A DNA stretch of 64,000 nucleotides from Palsa-883 sp963826975 (GTDB lineage: Bacteria > Pseudomonadota > Alphaproteobacteria > Acetobacterales > Acetobacteraceae): positions 496,001-560,000 of the forward strand of contig CAWGZJ010000005.1 of NCBI GenBank assembly GCA_963826975.1, written 5' to 3'. Shown piece by piece: positions 41,159 through 50,505 of this stretch. The stretch's first letter is position 1, and each line of letters opens with the position of its first letter. The position numbers and the translations under genes were made by a program. The notes beneath the pieces were generated by a model. The model did no database searches. It saw only the letters and a list, made by a program, of their open reading frames with translations, and was not told the origin of the DNA.

Positions 41159-43138
41159 TTATGCGGCCATCTCGCGTTGCCGCACCAACGCTTCGAACTC
41201 TTCGCCGGTGATTGGCCGGCTGTACAGGTAACCCTGGGCTTCGGAGCAACCCTCCGCACGCAACATGGCGGCCTGTTCGCTGGTCTCCACGCCCTCGGCG
41301 TTCGCGCGAATCCCAAGTGCGTCGGTCATGCCAACGACGGCGCGCACGATCGCCTCGGCGTTGATATCCCGACCCAGTCGGGAAATGAAACTACGGTCGA
41401 TCTTGATCTTGTCGAAACGGAACTTCTGCAGGTATCCCAGGCTGGAATATCCAGTGCCGAAATCATCCAGCGCCAGCTTGATGCCGAGCGCGCGTAGCCG
41501 CGCCAGCGTGGCCAGGGTTGCCTCGGTGTCCTGCATCAGCCCGCCCTCGGTAATCTCCAACTCGAGGCGTGGCGGCGCGAGACCGGCTTCGTGAATTGTG
41601 CTGATCACGGCGTCGCAGAAACCGGGATCGCGTAGCTGCACTGGCGAAACATTGACTGCGATGCCGATGTGCTTCGGCCAGGCGGCGGCGCGCCGGCAGG
41701 CTTCGCGCAGGGCCCAGAGGCCAATTGGCAGGATCAAGCCGGCGTCCTCGGCCACGCCGAGGAACCGGTCGGGTGTTACCATGCCGTGGCCGGGCCGGTG
41801 CCAACGGAGCAATGCTTCCGCGCCGATCACGCGCCCGGTCGCCAGGTCCACCTGTGGCTGATAGTGCAGCATCAGGTTCTGGTCGGCGATCGCGGCACGC
41901 AGGTCGGTTTCCACGGCGTGACGTTCCAGCAGCTTGACGTTCATCTCCGGCGCAAAGAAACAGACCCGGCCGCGGCCGCCTCGCTTCGCCTGATAGAGCG
42001 CCATGTCGGCTTGCTTCAGCAGTTGTTCCGACTGCTTTGGTACGCCGATTTCCGACAAGGCGACGCCAATGCTGAGCCCGACATGCTGGAACTGTCCCCC
42101 AAGGTCGATCGGCGGATCCATCGCGGCGAGCAGGCGGCGCGCGAGGGCGTCGGCATCCTCGGCCCGGAGGAGTGTTGGCTGGATCACCGCGAACTCGTCA
42201 CCGCCGAGGCGCGCCAGCGTGTCGCTCGCACGCAGGCAGAGGCGCAATCGTTCCGCCACCGTCCGCAATGTCGCATCGCCCGCCGGGTGTCCGAGAAGGT
42301 CATTGATGTGCTTGAAGTGATCAAGATCCATGTAAAGCACACAGACGCGGGAGCCGTCGCGACCTACGCGGTCCAGGGCCTGCTCCAGCCGGTCATGAAA
42401 CAGCCGGCGATTCGGCAGACCGGTCAGCAGGTCGTGTGCCGACAGGAACGAGGCGTGCGCGATGGCTGCCCGCAGCATCCGCAACGGCGCGACACGTAGC
42501 AACAGGAACGTCAACAGGCCAAGGCACGTTGACCCGCAGGCGATGGCCGCGGTGACAACCAGCGCCGGATGCAGCGAGCGCGCCACCTCCACCTCGCCGA
42601 GACGCGTCGTGCCATCCATGATCGGCAGGCGCCTGATGAGCATGGGCCAGGCCGGTCCGGCCGAGGTCGCGGTGTCGATCAGGACCCGCCCGGAGCCCGA
42701 CAACACGCGCCGTCGTTCGGCGGCGCCATTAAGGTCGGTCGCGACAGGCGGACGGGCGATCTCCAGGCTGTCCAACCCCGGCTCCATCGAATTGCCCGCG
42801 AGGCCGTTCCAGAGGATCGGGTTCTCGCGCGCTTCCTCTGTCACCTCGCGGGCATAGAGTTGGGCCTGGATTTCGACCTCGCCACGTACACGGGCCTCGA
42901 CGGCGACAAACCACGAAACCGGCAGAACCGCCGCGATGGTCACAGCACCGAGTATGGCGAGCGCGGTGATCATGCGCACCATGCTGGCGTCCGGCGAGCC
43001 GGCGGTGGTGATCCGCCGCAGGCGCACGGACAAACGCGGGAATGTCATGCGAACCGGACGCCACCATCCGGGATATGCGGCGGCAATAGGAGACGGGGGC
43101 GCGTGAGCCTGCACTGCAACCTCATCAGCGGCGATCAT
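41159..43138 (-). CDS. Membrane GGDEF-EAL bifunctional cyclic-di-GMP enzyme
   Basis: 659 residues. The N-terminus has a transmembrane segment near residue 65-85 (TALAILGAVTIAAVLPVSWF), a ~110-residue periplasmic sensor region, and a second helix (LVVTAAIACGSTCLGLLTFL). The GGDEF domain keeps LARLGGDEFAVI and DLDHFKHINDLLGH, so it should make c-di-GMP. The EAL domain keeps GAEALLRWHRPGHG, LELEITEGGLMQD and LDDFGTGYSSLGYLQ, so it should degrade it. Both active sites look intact; net activity cannot be predicted. The ATG at 43138 is chosen. It is divergent from a sugar-binding protein gene. Confidence 0.9.
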   Translation of the reverse strand: MIAADEVAVQAHAPPSPIAAAYPGWWRPVRMTFPRLSVRLRRITTAGSPDASMVRMITALAILGAVTIAAVLPVSWFVAVEARVRGEVEIQAQLYAREVTEEARENPILWNGLAGNSMEPGLDSLEIARPPVATDLNGAAERRRVLSGSGRVLIDTATSAGPAWPMLIRRLPIMDGTTRLGEVEVARSLHPALVVTAAIACGSTCLGLLTFLLLRVAPLRMLRAAIAHASFLSAHDLLTGLPNRRLFHDRLEQALDRVGRDGSRVCVLYMDLDHFKHINDLLGHPAGDATLRTVAERLRLCLRASDTLARLGGDEFAVIQPTLLRAEDADALARRLLAAMDPPIDLGGQFQHVGLSIGVALSEIGVPKQSEQLLKQADMALYQAKRGGRGRVCFFAPEMNVKLLERHAVETDLRAAIADQNLMLHYQPQVDLATGRVIGAEALLRWHRPGHGMVTPDRFLGVAEDAGLILPIGLWALREACRRAAAWPKHIGIAVNVSPVQLRDPGFCDAVISTIHEAGLAPPRLELEITEGGLMQDTEATLATLARLRALGIKLALDDFGTGYSSLGYLQKFRFDKIKIDRSFISRLGRDINAEAIVRAVVGMTDALGIRANAEGVETSEQAAMLRAEGCSEAQGYLYSRPITGEEFEALVRQREMAA

Positions 43139-43399
43139 GCCTGGCTCCAAGGCGAAGCGTGCCACGACTGGCGGATGCCACCACGCTACGTCGCAGGCGT
43201 TAGCAAATTGTTTAAATCTACCTTGTAGGCACGGACCGCCCACGCTGGGCCGCCCACGCCCGGCCGATCCACGCATCGCCGGCCGCAGGATCGTCCCCGG
43301 GGGCGGTCCCGGGGGCGTCTACGCGGTCAACGCGGACCGCCGCCTGCTGCTGACTACTGGCCCGACCACCGGCCCCGCCATCGCAAGGACCTGTTTCCC

Positions 43400-44338
43400 A
43401 TGATCCGACTCGCCAGCCTCATCGCTGCGGCCTTCCTGACCTTCGGGGCGGCGGCATCGGCTGAAACGGTGGGGTTTTCACAGGTCGGGACCGAGAGCGA
43501 CTGGCGCACCGCGTTCTCGGCGGACATGCAGGCCGAGGCCAAGCTGCGCGGGATCGATCTGCGGTTTGACGACGCACAGGGCAGCATCGAGCGGCAATTC
43601 GCCGCGGTTCGCCGCTTCATCAAGGAGCGGGTCGATGCGATCGTAATTGCGCCCGTCGTCGTCACCGGGTGGCAGCCGGTGTTGCAGGAGGCGCAGGCCG
43701 CTCACATCCCCGTATTCATCGCCGACCGAGCGGTTGACGTCGATCCGTCGCTGTTCGTCTCGCGCATTGCCGCGGACTTCAATCTGGAGGGGCGTTTGGC
43801 CGGGTCCTGGCTGGCGCAGGCAACGCGCGGGCATTGTGCCATCGTCGAGTTGCAAGGTTCCGCCGGAGCGGCGCCAACGATCGAGCGGAAGAAGGGCTTC
43901 GCGGCGATCATCGCCCAGTTTCCCGATATGCGGATCGTTCGCTCGGCGAGTGGCGACTTCACCACCGACGGCGGTCGGGCGGTGATGCAGGCGTTCATCG
44001 AGGCGACCAGCGGGCTGAAAGACATTTGCGCGGTGTGGTCGCACAACGACAACATGCTGTTGGGTGCGATCGAGGCGATGAAGGAAGCCGGTCTGCATCC
44101 CGGCAAGGACGTGCTGACGATCTCGGTGGACGGGGTGCCGGGCATCTTCCGCGCGATGCTGGCGGGGGATGCGAATGCGTCGGTCGAGCTCAAGTCTGAT
44201 ATCGGCAAGTATATCTTCGACGTGGTGCAGGGATACCTGCGTGGCAAACGGGACTATCCGAAATGGGTGCTGATTCCCAGTGACCTGCACACGCCGGACG
44301 ACGCGGCGAAGATGCTGCAACGACATGGCCAGTCCTGA
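43400..44338 (+). CDS. Sugar ABC transporter substrate-binding protein (YtfQ-like)
   Basis: 312 residues with a signal peptide (LASLIAAAFLTFGAAASAE). The Peripla_BP_4 fold shows VGFSQVGTESDWRTAFSADM, VDAIVIAPVVVTGWQPVL, IPVFIADRAVDV and CAVWSHNDNMLLGAIEAMKE. VLTISVDGVPGIFRAML follows. The closest named relative by pattern is the galactofuranose-binding YtfQ. No permease or ATPase genes are adjacent. It may work with a remote transporter, or signal together with the divergent c-di-GMP protein, which is inference. Confidence 0.88.
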   Translation: MIRLASLIAAAFLTFGAAASAETVGFSQVGTESDWRTAFSADMQAEAKLRGIDLRFDDAQGSIERQFAAVRRFIKERVDAIVIAPVVVTGWQPVLQEAQAAHIPVFIADRAVDVDPSLFVSRIAADFNLEGRLAGSWLAQATRGHCAIVELQGSAGAAPTIERKKGFAAIIAQFPDMRIVRSASGDFTTDGGRAVMQAFIEATSGLKDICAVWSHNDNMLLGAIEAMKEAGLHPGKDVLTISVDGVPGIFRAMLAGDANASVELKSDIGKYIFDVVQGYLRGKRDYPKWVLIPSDLHTPDDAAKMLQRHGQS

Positions 44339-44486
44339 TTGCCGGCTTGATCGCCGATGACGCCATCGCGTGGTGGCCGGTCCGACCGGCGCCCATGCAT
44401 CGGCGCCTGCTTCCCCTGCACTAGCAGGCAGGTCGCCGATCACGTGGACCCCGAGATCCTGTACCGGCGGTCGGGATCTGCCGTTG

Positions 44487-44759
44487 TTACTCCCGCCGAC
44501 GGAGCCGCCTTGCGTTCGCCCGCACGCGATTGTGAAAGGGCGCCAAGACGGCGGCATCGCCCCGCCCTGTCACGAGTGCCGCGATCGAGCTTCGCATCGC
44601 CGCGGCCTTCTCGGCTGCCATGCGCTGATATTCGGCCGCGGAGCATGCGCCCTGGGCCATCATCAGGCTGCGGTGGAAGATGGTCTCCCAGGACGCGGCC
44701 GTCAGCCGGGCCATCAGCATCGGAAGGGCATAGGGCGAGGTTGAAAGGTGCTTTTTCAT
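44487..44759 (-). CDS. Conserved small protein of unknown function
   Basis: 90 residues from the ATG at 44759 (MKKHLSTSPYALPMLMARL). It reads as a helical, phasin-like protein (AASWETIFHRSLMMAQGACS, AEYQRMAAEKAAAMRSSIAAL) ending in a basic tail (NARRLRRRE). I recall similar short proteins in Acetobacteraceae but no experimental role. The gap 44339-44486 after the sugar-binding gene holds nothing clear. Confidence 0.6.
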   Translation of the reverse strand: MKKHLSTSPYALPMLMARLTAASWETIFHRSLMMAQGACSAAEYQRMAAEKAAAMRSSIAALVTGRGDAAVLAPFHNRVRANARRLRRRE

Positions 44760-44829
44760 GCGCCATGACAGGAGGACCACAGACCACACCACAAGAGGCG
44801 CACGTGGCCGTCCAACCGGGCAGGCTCGG

Positions 44830-45198
44830 CTAGGTCCAGTAGCTCGGCACCTTGTAGTAGCTGTCGACTTCGCGGCCGTAGGCGGACGTCCACTCGAAGT
44901 TGGACCTGGGATCGTACTGCGGCGAGCCTGCCAACCGCGACTTGTCGAGATCGACCACGTAGCCGGCCCTTTCGGCGTCATATTTCAGGGTCGCCCAAGG
45001 CAGCGGGTGGTACTTCTCGCCCATGCCGAGCAGGCCGCCGAATGACATCACCGCATAGATCACGCGACCGCTGACCTTGTCGATCATGATGTCGTCAATG
45101 CTGCCGAGCTTGTCCCCCGCCAGATTATAGACATTGGTGCGCTTCACCTTGTCGGCCGCGATGAGGGTTCCGGCGGTAATCGAGGTGGCTTCAGCCAT
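44830..45198 (-). CDS. PRC-barrel domain protein
   Basis: 122 residues. The PRC-barrel core is VKRTNVYNLAGDKLGSIDDI, DKVSGRVIYAVMSFGG and KYHPLPWATLKYD, with a short aromatic tail ending KVPSYWT. PRC-barrel proteins occur in ribosome maturation (RimM), photosynthetic reaction centres and small stress-related proteins. This stand-alone form is common in alphaproteobacteria and often stress-induced. The ATG at 45198 is used. It is isolated. Confidence 0.88.
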   Translation of the reverse strand: MAEATSITAGTLIAADKVKRTNVYNLAGDKLGSIDDIMIDKVSGRVIYAVMSFGGLLGMGEKYHPLPWATLKYDAERAGYVVDLDKSRLAGSPQYDPRSNFEWTSAYGREVDSYYKVPSYWT

Positions 45199-45317
45199 GG
45201 TCAAATTCCTTGATGGCACCGCGCTCTCACACCGACGAACCAAGGCAAAAACGGGGTTCGCCTCGGCGTGCTTCACCTTGTCCCAAGCAGCAGTACACCG
45301 CGGTGCCCCAGCGACGA

Positions 45318-45388
45318 TAGGCTCGGAAACTACCCAACGCCATGCTGGCTGATTTCCCGCACACGGCACTGGGTAGTTTCCGAGCCTA
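45318..45388. repeat. Perfect 19-bp inverted repeat
   Basis: TAGGCTCGGAAACTACCCA (45318-45336) and its exact complement (45370-45388) enclose 33 bp. It lies upstream of the PRC-barrel gene. It could be a MITE-like remnant or a hairpin terminator for leftward or rightward transcription. Confidence 0.85.
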
Positions 45389-45895
45389 CCGAGCCCGCCG
45401 GCCAACGAATATGGTCCGGCCCGGTCAACTTGCTAATCTGAATGTTGTCTGATCACGGCCCGCCCGACGATTTCGCAGCCGGCGACTTATACCAACGGTC
45501 ATAACGAATGACCGCTGGCATGAGTTTTCGGTGCACCGCCGCCCGCTGTTTGCCATGGGCAACCCGGCGCGCGATATCAACCGGCATTCACGTCAACGGA
45601 GATGTGAACGATGACAGCGCTCGTTTGTCCGCGGCCTATGCAGCACGCCCCTGAAAGGCGTTCGACGGCCGCGCCATGCCGCCCAGAGCGATCGTGAATA
45701 CCTGCCTGGCACGCGGCAAGCTGAGCGATCGACGAAGCAGCACGCGGCATTGGCTTCGCGCCAATTCATCGGTTTGTATCCGCACCAAATTGCCGGCGCA
45801 TTGCAGGCCGTCGATCCGCAACACCTTCGGTGTGGTATTGGTTTGGTGCGCGGCCGCCTGATCACCCGGGTGCGCGACACGAGCCGCGGAAAGTG
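45389..45895. other. Intergenic region without a convincing gene
   Basis: 507 bp. A short palindrome, CGGTCAT-AACGA-ATGACCG, lies at 45496-45514. An open plus-strand stretch ending at 45895 (QFIGLYPHQIAGALQAVDPQ, then GRLITRVRDTSRGK) looks faintly protein-like but has no start codon, and is not called as a gene. Confidence 0.4.
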
Positions 45896-46797
45896 ATGGA
45901 CGGGCCATCATTTCCCTCGGCTCGTGTCGGCTGGTGGGCCATCGCCACGTCTACCTGGCAGCGGGCACGCAAGGACAACCTCTCAGCCCTGGCTGCCGCC
46001 GCCGCTTTCTACGCGCTGCTTTCAATTTTTCCCACGATCACGGCCGTGGTGTCGCTCTACGGCCTGGTCGCCGATCGGACCCTGACGGAACGGCAGGTTG
46101 CCGCCATGGAAGGGGTCCTTCCGCCGGAAGCCCTCAAACTCGTCGCCACCTGGCTCCAGGCCTTGATTTCAAGGACCAATCGAGAAGTTCGGTATCGGGC
46201 TGCTCATCAGCCTGCTGCTCGCGTCATGGAGCGTGTGGTCGGCCACCACGATGCTGATGACCGCCGTCAACATCTGCTACGGCGACGCGGAACGGCGCGG
46301 CTTCGTTCGATTTCAATCTTGAAGCGGTGGCGCTAGGCGCCAGCCTCGTGCTTCTGGGTGTCGCCGCGTTCGCGCTGGTCGCGGTGTTGCCAGTCCTGTT
46401 GGACCTTCTCCCGGCGCCAGGCGCATGGCGCGCCGTGGTCTCGCTGGTGCGCTGGCCCGTCCTGGCGGGGCTGGCCATCGTCGTGTTGGCAATCGTCTAC
46501 CGATACGCGCGCTCGCGGGCATTGCGGGAGTGGAAATGGATCAGTTGGGGCGCGACGATCGCCACGGCGTTATGGCTCATTGGTTCGATCGCATTCAGCT
46601 TCTATGTCGCCGAGTTCGGCAGCTACGACCGGACTTATGGATCGTTGGGCGCGGTGATCGTCCTGCTGCTGTGGTTCTACATGACCGCCTACGTCATCCT
46701 GATAGGGGCCGAATTGAATGCGGAGACGGAACGTCAAGCGGCGCGCGAACGTTCCGGTCGGCTCAGGCCCGCGCTGGGCGACGCTTCCGAATGTTGA
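45896..46797 (+). pseudogene. YihY/BrkB-family membrane protein, two frameshifts
   Basis: The pieces read in order: frame 2 with KDNLSALAAAAAFYALLSIF and VADRTLTERQVAAMEGVLPP; frame 3 from about 46182 with KFGIGLLISLLLASWSVWSA, AVNICYGDAERRGFVRF; then frame 1 from about 46312 with NLEAVALGASLVLLGVAAFA through FGSYDRTYGSLGAVIVLLLW. Together they make a complete YihY/BrkB protein (about 300 residues, six membrane segments), formerly called ribonuclease BN. Two single-base insertions would explain the shifts. Pseudogene or sequencing errors; start ATG at 45896. Confidence 0.82.
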
Positions 46798-46859
46798 CCA
46801 GAGAGACTTCCGCATGCGGCGAGGCAGCCGCTGAAATCACGTTGTATTGTCCGGAGGCA

Positions 46860-48005
46860 TCAGGTACGGGGCTGGGCACCCAAAAAATGACCGAGCGCCA
46901 TCAACGGCTTGATGCGATCACAGACGATCTTGAACGTCGCCAACATCGGCACCGCCAGAAGCGCACCGGACACCCCCCACATCCAATACCAGAACAGTAG
47001 CGCAATTATCACCAGGACCGGATTGAGCGTGAAGTGTCGCGCGAGCAGGATCGGCGTCACCGCCTCGCCCTCGACGAAGTGGATCGCCAGATAGATCCCA
47101 GCCGGCAAAAGCGCCTGCCAGATCGTGTCGAAGGTGAGCAGTCCAACCAGCAACAGGATCGCCACACCGCAGAGCGGCCCAAGGATCGGCACGTAGTTCA
47201 GGAAGAACGCCACCGCGCCCCATAGGACAGGATCGGACAGGCCACAGAAATAGGCGGCAATTCCGGTCGCGATGCCGACCGCGGCGTTCATCAGGCTGAT
47301 CGTCACGAGGTACCGCGAGATGTTGCTCTCGATTTCGCGCGAGATATCGACCGCCTGTTTCTTGTTGCTGAGGGTTGGCAGGATCTCGACCAGGCGACGG
47401 AGGAACAGATCGCCCGATCGCAGCAGAAAGAACAGCAGAACGACTGTCGCGAGCCCGCCGGCACCCAGCGCGCGGGTGCCGCTGAACAGCAGGCCGCTGA
47501 GCCCGGGTCCCGTGATGGTGACCGAGTGGACGTCCGGCGCGCTGCCCGCGGCGATCTTCGCGACCGCGCTGCTCGCCTTCTGCATGTCGTCCATCGGCTT
47601 CTTGAACATCGACAGCCGACGTTCGAGGCGGGGCAGGCTATCGGGAGCCTTCGCGACCCACTCGGCCGCTGGCCCCGACAAGGTTATGCCAAGCGTGACG
47701 ACGCCGCCGAAGAACACGAAGATGATGAGCAACGCGGCCATCGTCTTGGGAATGCACAGCCGTGCGAAAATGCGCATGCTGGGCTGCAGCAGCAGGTACA
47801 GGACGAAGGCGAAGGCGATCGGCAACACGATCTCGCTGGCGAAGTAGAGCGTATAAAACATCGCCAGGACAAAGATCGCGAGCAGCAGAACCGATTGCAG
47901 GTTCTGCGGCAGCGGCATTTCCACGCGCGTTTCAGTGGGGTCGGGCTGGTCCCGCGGACGAGGCCCGTTCAACGCGTCACCATCGGATCGGGACTGATCG
48001 GCCAT
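46860..48005 (-). CDS. AI-2E-family transporter (TqsA/PerM-like)
   Basis: 381 residues, about eight membrane helices. Family hallmarks are LPIAFAFVLYLLLQPSMRIF, the long periplasmic loop (VAKAPDSLPRLERRLSMFK), NYVPILGPLCGVAILLLVGL and NPVLVIIALLFWYWMWGVSG. LLAVPMLATFKIV closes the domain. Members have been linked to autoinducer-2 export or Na+/Li+/H+ antiport, so the substrate is unassigned here. A charged 35-residue N-terminal tail (MADQSRSDGDALNGPRPRDQ) is cytoplasmic. It is transcribed convergently to the broken YihY gene. Confidence 0.87.
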   Translation of the reverse strand: MADQSRSDGDALNGPRPRDQPDPTETRVEMPLPQNLQSVLLLAIFVLAMFYTLYFASEIVLPIAFAFVLYLLLQPSMRIFARLCIPKTMAALLIIFVFFGGVVTLGITLSGPAAEWVAKAPDSLPRLERRLSMFKKPMDDMQKASSAVAKIAAGSAPDVHSVTITGPGLSGLLFSGTRALGAGGLATVVLLFFLLRSGDLFLRRLVEILPTLSNKKQAVDISREIESNISRYLVTISLMNAAVGIATGIAAYFCGLSDPVLWGAVAFFLNYVPILGPLCGVAILLLVGLLTFDTIWQALLPAGIYLAIHFVEGEAVTPILLARHFTLNPVLVIIALLFWYWMWGVSGALLAVPMLATFKIVCDRIKPLMALGHFLGAQPRT

Positions 48006-48264
48006 CGCACGCTTCCTGTCTAAGATTACGGGAGGACGACGCAGTGTGAACTGCTCGTGTGCCGCGACGCCCGTGCTGGCAGCGCGGATGCTGCCAGTGT
48101 GGTCTTCCCTCTATGTCGTGTCCGGGCCTCGAATGATAACGCCCGTTGTCAAATAATCGTCTGTGGTCAAATCGTCGATTATCGGAGAGCGACCCCCGCG
48201 CGACGCCGCCACCGGACGGCCGCGCTCTTGCGCCGCATTCCGTCGTCGCGTATTAGTGCCTCAG

Positions 48265-48281
48265 ATGCAAGTCACTCGCAT
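48265..48281. promoter_or_regulatory. Fur-like operator upstream of the iron permease
   Basis: ATGCAAGTCACTCGCAT is a 17-bp imperfect palindrome (14 of 17 positions symmetric) ending 12 bp before the permease start. It resembles alphaproteobacterial Fur/Mur-type boxes. Together with TTTGCATAAG just downstream it would overlap the promoter or leader, consistent with iron-dependent repression. The consensus match is from memory. Confidence 0.5.
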
Positions 48282-48292
48282 TTGCATAAGAG

Positions 48293-49441
48293 ATGGTGCG
48301 CTGCATGCTCGTCAGCCTGATCATAGTCTTCCGCGAGGTGATGGAGGCCGGTCTGATCGTCGGCATCGTCCTGGCTGCGACCGAGGGCGTCCCCCGGCGC
48401 GGGCGCTGGATCGCCGGCGGGATCGCGGCGGGGGTTGCCGGAGCCAGCCTGGTGGCGGCATTCGCCGCTTCCCTGTCCAATGCGTTCCAAGGCGCCGGCC
48501 AGGAGGTGTTCACCGCGTCGATCCTGGTTTTCGCGGTGGTCATGCTGAGCTGGCACATCGTGTGGATGTCGCATCACGCACGCACCATGGCCGCCGAACT
48601 GCGCCAGGCCGGGCAGGAAGTGCGGCTGGGGCAGCGCTCGCTCGCCGCGCTGGCAGCCGTCGTCGCCGTCGCGGTGATGCGCGAGGGGGCGGAGGTCGTG
48701 CTGTTCCTGTACGGCATTGCCGCGGCGTCCAACACCGCCCCGACGTCGATGGCCGCCGGCGGGGTGGGCGGAGTGGCGCTGGCGTGCGTCGTCTCCTGGC
48801 TGTTGTATCGCGGCCTGGTCGTCATCCCGCTGCACCGCCTGTTCCGGGTGACGAACGGGCTAATTGCCCTGCTCGCCGCCGGCATGGCCGGGCAGGCGGC
48901 GTCAGTGTTGCACGGCGCCGATCTGCTGCCCGGCTGGGGTGAGCAATTGTGGGACACCAGCGCCATTCTCGCCGACGACAGCTTCCTGGGGCGCAGCCTG
49001 CACGCGCTGGTCGGCTATTCCGCTCGCCCGTCGGGCATCCAGCTCGCGGCCTGGCTTGCCACGCTGCTGGTGCTGGCGGTCTGCTCCCGCATCATCAGCC
49101 GGCCGCGCGCCCGTACGCGGGCCGCCGCGGCGGTGCTGCTGGCCGCGCTGCTGGTGGGTGACCCGCCGGCCCGTGCCGATGAGCTGCCGACGCTGGTGTT
49201 CCACAATCACCGCTTCGAACCAGCTCGCATCGAGGTCCCCGCGCACGTGAAGTTCCAACTGAAGGTGAAGAACACCGACGACACCGCCGACGAGTTCGAG
49301 AGTACCCAGCTCAACCGCGAGAAGCTGGTGGCGCCCGGCCAGACCATCACCGTGTTCCTTGGCCCGCTCGATCCCGGGGAATACAAATTCTTCGGCGATT
49401 TCCATCAGGACACCGCGCAGGGCGTGCTGGTAGCGAAATGA
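48293..49441 (+). CDS. FTR1-type iron permease fused to a cupredoxin-like domain
   Basis: 382 residues. Residues 1-275 form the FTR1 permease with both iron-translocation motifs, FREVMEAGLIVGIVLA (REVME, 14-18) and MREGAEVVLFLYG (REGAE, 130-134), and about seven helices. Residues ~293-382 form a cupredoxin_1 domain (LPTLVFHNHRFEPARIEVP, KNTDDTADEFESTQLNREKL, GEYKFFGDFHQDTAQGVLV), normally a separate periplasmic protein (FtrB) in Ftr systems. No type-1-copper cysteine is visible in it. The ATG at 48293 is used; the one at 48305 fits the family start equally well. It overlaps the next gene by 4 bp. Confidence 0.9.
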   Translation: MVRCMLVSLIIVFREVMEAGLIVGIVLAATEGVPRRGRWIAGGIAAGVAGASLVAAFAASLSNAFQGAGQEVFTASILVFAVVMLSWHIVWMSHHARTMAAELRQAGQEVRLGQRSLAALAAVVAVAVMREGAEVVLFLYGIAAASNTAPTSMAAGGVGGVALACVVSWLLYRGLVVIPLHRLFRVTNGLIALLAAGMAGQAASVLHGADLLPGWGEQLWDTSAILADDSFLGRSLHALVGYSARPSGIQLAAWLATLLVLAVCSRIISRPRARTRAAAAVLLAALLVGDPPARADELPTLVFHNHRFEPARIEVPAHVKFQLKVKNTDDTADEFESTQLNREKLVAPGQTITVFLGPLDPGEYKFFGDFHQDTAQGVLVAK

Positions 49442-50220
49442 CCCGGCGTATTTTTGGACTGGCCGCGGCGCTGGCGCTGCTGGCGACGCCACAGGCGGCG
49501 CGCGCGGACTTCCACATAGTGTCGCCGTACGAGATCGACCTCGGCGAGTTGGAAATCGAGCACAACGGCTCTGACACCGTGGATCATCGGCCCGGTATCG
49601 GCGGACAGCAGAGTTATACGCTGGAACTCGGCACCGGCCTGACATCGTGGTGGCACAGCGAGATCGAGCTCGGTTTCGACAACGATCCGAGCATGGGCCA
49701 GCCGACCCTGCTGACGCAGGTGGTGACGGAAAACATGTTCCAGTTGACCGAACCGGGCGAATACTTCGCCGATCTGGGCTTCTATTTCGAATACGGCCAA
49801 TCGACCACGCGCGGCAGCGCCGCCGCGGCCAACGAGATTACGTTCGGTCCGGTTATCGCCAAGGACATCGGCCGCACCACTCACACGGTGAACCTGTTCC
49901 TCACCCGCCAACTGGGGCCGGACCAGACCAGCTCCGGCCTGGATTTCAGCTACGCCTGGCAAAGCCGCTGGAACCTGTGGGAGCCGCTGTCGCCGGCGTT
50001 CGAGATCTACGGCGACGCCGGCACGCTGGGCCGCTTTCCGGGCGTGTCGCAACAGCAACTGCGTGCCGGGCCGGTTGCGGTCGGCTCGCTCAAGCTGAGT
50101 GAGATCGGTCTCGGCCATGCCGGGTCGCTGAAATACGAAATTGGTTGGCTGTTCGGTGCCACCCAGGCGACTGCGACCGGGACGCTGCGCTGGCGCGTGG
50201 AGTTGGAGATTCCGTTTTGA
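49438..50220 (+). CDS. Outer-membrane beta-barrel protein of the iron operon
   Basis: 260 residues with a signal peptide (IFGLAAALALLATPQAARAD). The mature part is a series of amphipathic strands (SYTLELGTGLTSWWHSEIEL, YFADLGFYFEYGQ, FSYAWQSRWNLWEPL) ending in a terminal aromatic strand (RWRVELEIPF), the pattern of an outer-membrane barrel ending in Phe. Translation is coupled to the FTR1-cupredoxin gene by an ATGA overlap, so it is probably part of the same metal-uptake or sensing route. The exact family is not recognised. Confidence 0.75.
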   Translation: MTRRIFGLAAALALLATPQAARADFHIVSPYEIDLGELEIEHNGSDTVDHRPGIGGQQSYTLELGTGLTSWWHSEIELGFDNDPSMGQPTLLTQVVTENMFQLTEPGEYFADLGFYFEYGQSTTRGSAAAANEITFGPVIAKDIGRTTHTVNLFLTRQLGPDQTSSGLDFSYAWQSRWNLWEPLSPAFEIYGDAGTLGRFPGVSQQQLRAGPVAVGSLKLSEIGLGHAGSLKYEIGWLFGATQATATGTLRWRVELEIPF

Positions 50221-50505
50221 TGCGGCTGTTGTGTGGGGCCGTCGGGCTTTCGGTTCGGGGCTTGGCTCCGCCTTCGCCGGCGCACCTCGGCGCTGGGCGT
50301 ACATCAAAGTCTAGATTGAACGCGGGTCGCACGCTGTCGCGAGCATCGACTGGGTATCGCGGGTACTATTCCAGACAGGCATCCACCTTCCGCCCACGGT
50401 CCAATCCCGACCACACACACAACGTTGCCTATCGGCCGGCAAGACGCGATGCTGCGGCCTCTTCGGGCTGCCCTCCGGCGGGTCCCGGTTTGTGTGGGGC
50501 GCGAT

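Noticed and set aside
44444..44461. 18-bp exact match to thiE (40816-40833), suggesting a thiE remnant
   Set aside because: The match does not extend convincingly on either side; short identical segments can arise by chance in GC-rich DNA.
45676..45861. Small genes in the gap before yihY
   Set aside because: Several short frames overlap on both strands without motifs or ribosome-binding sites.
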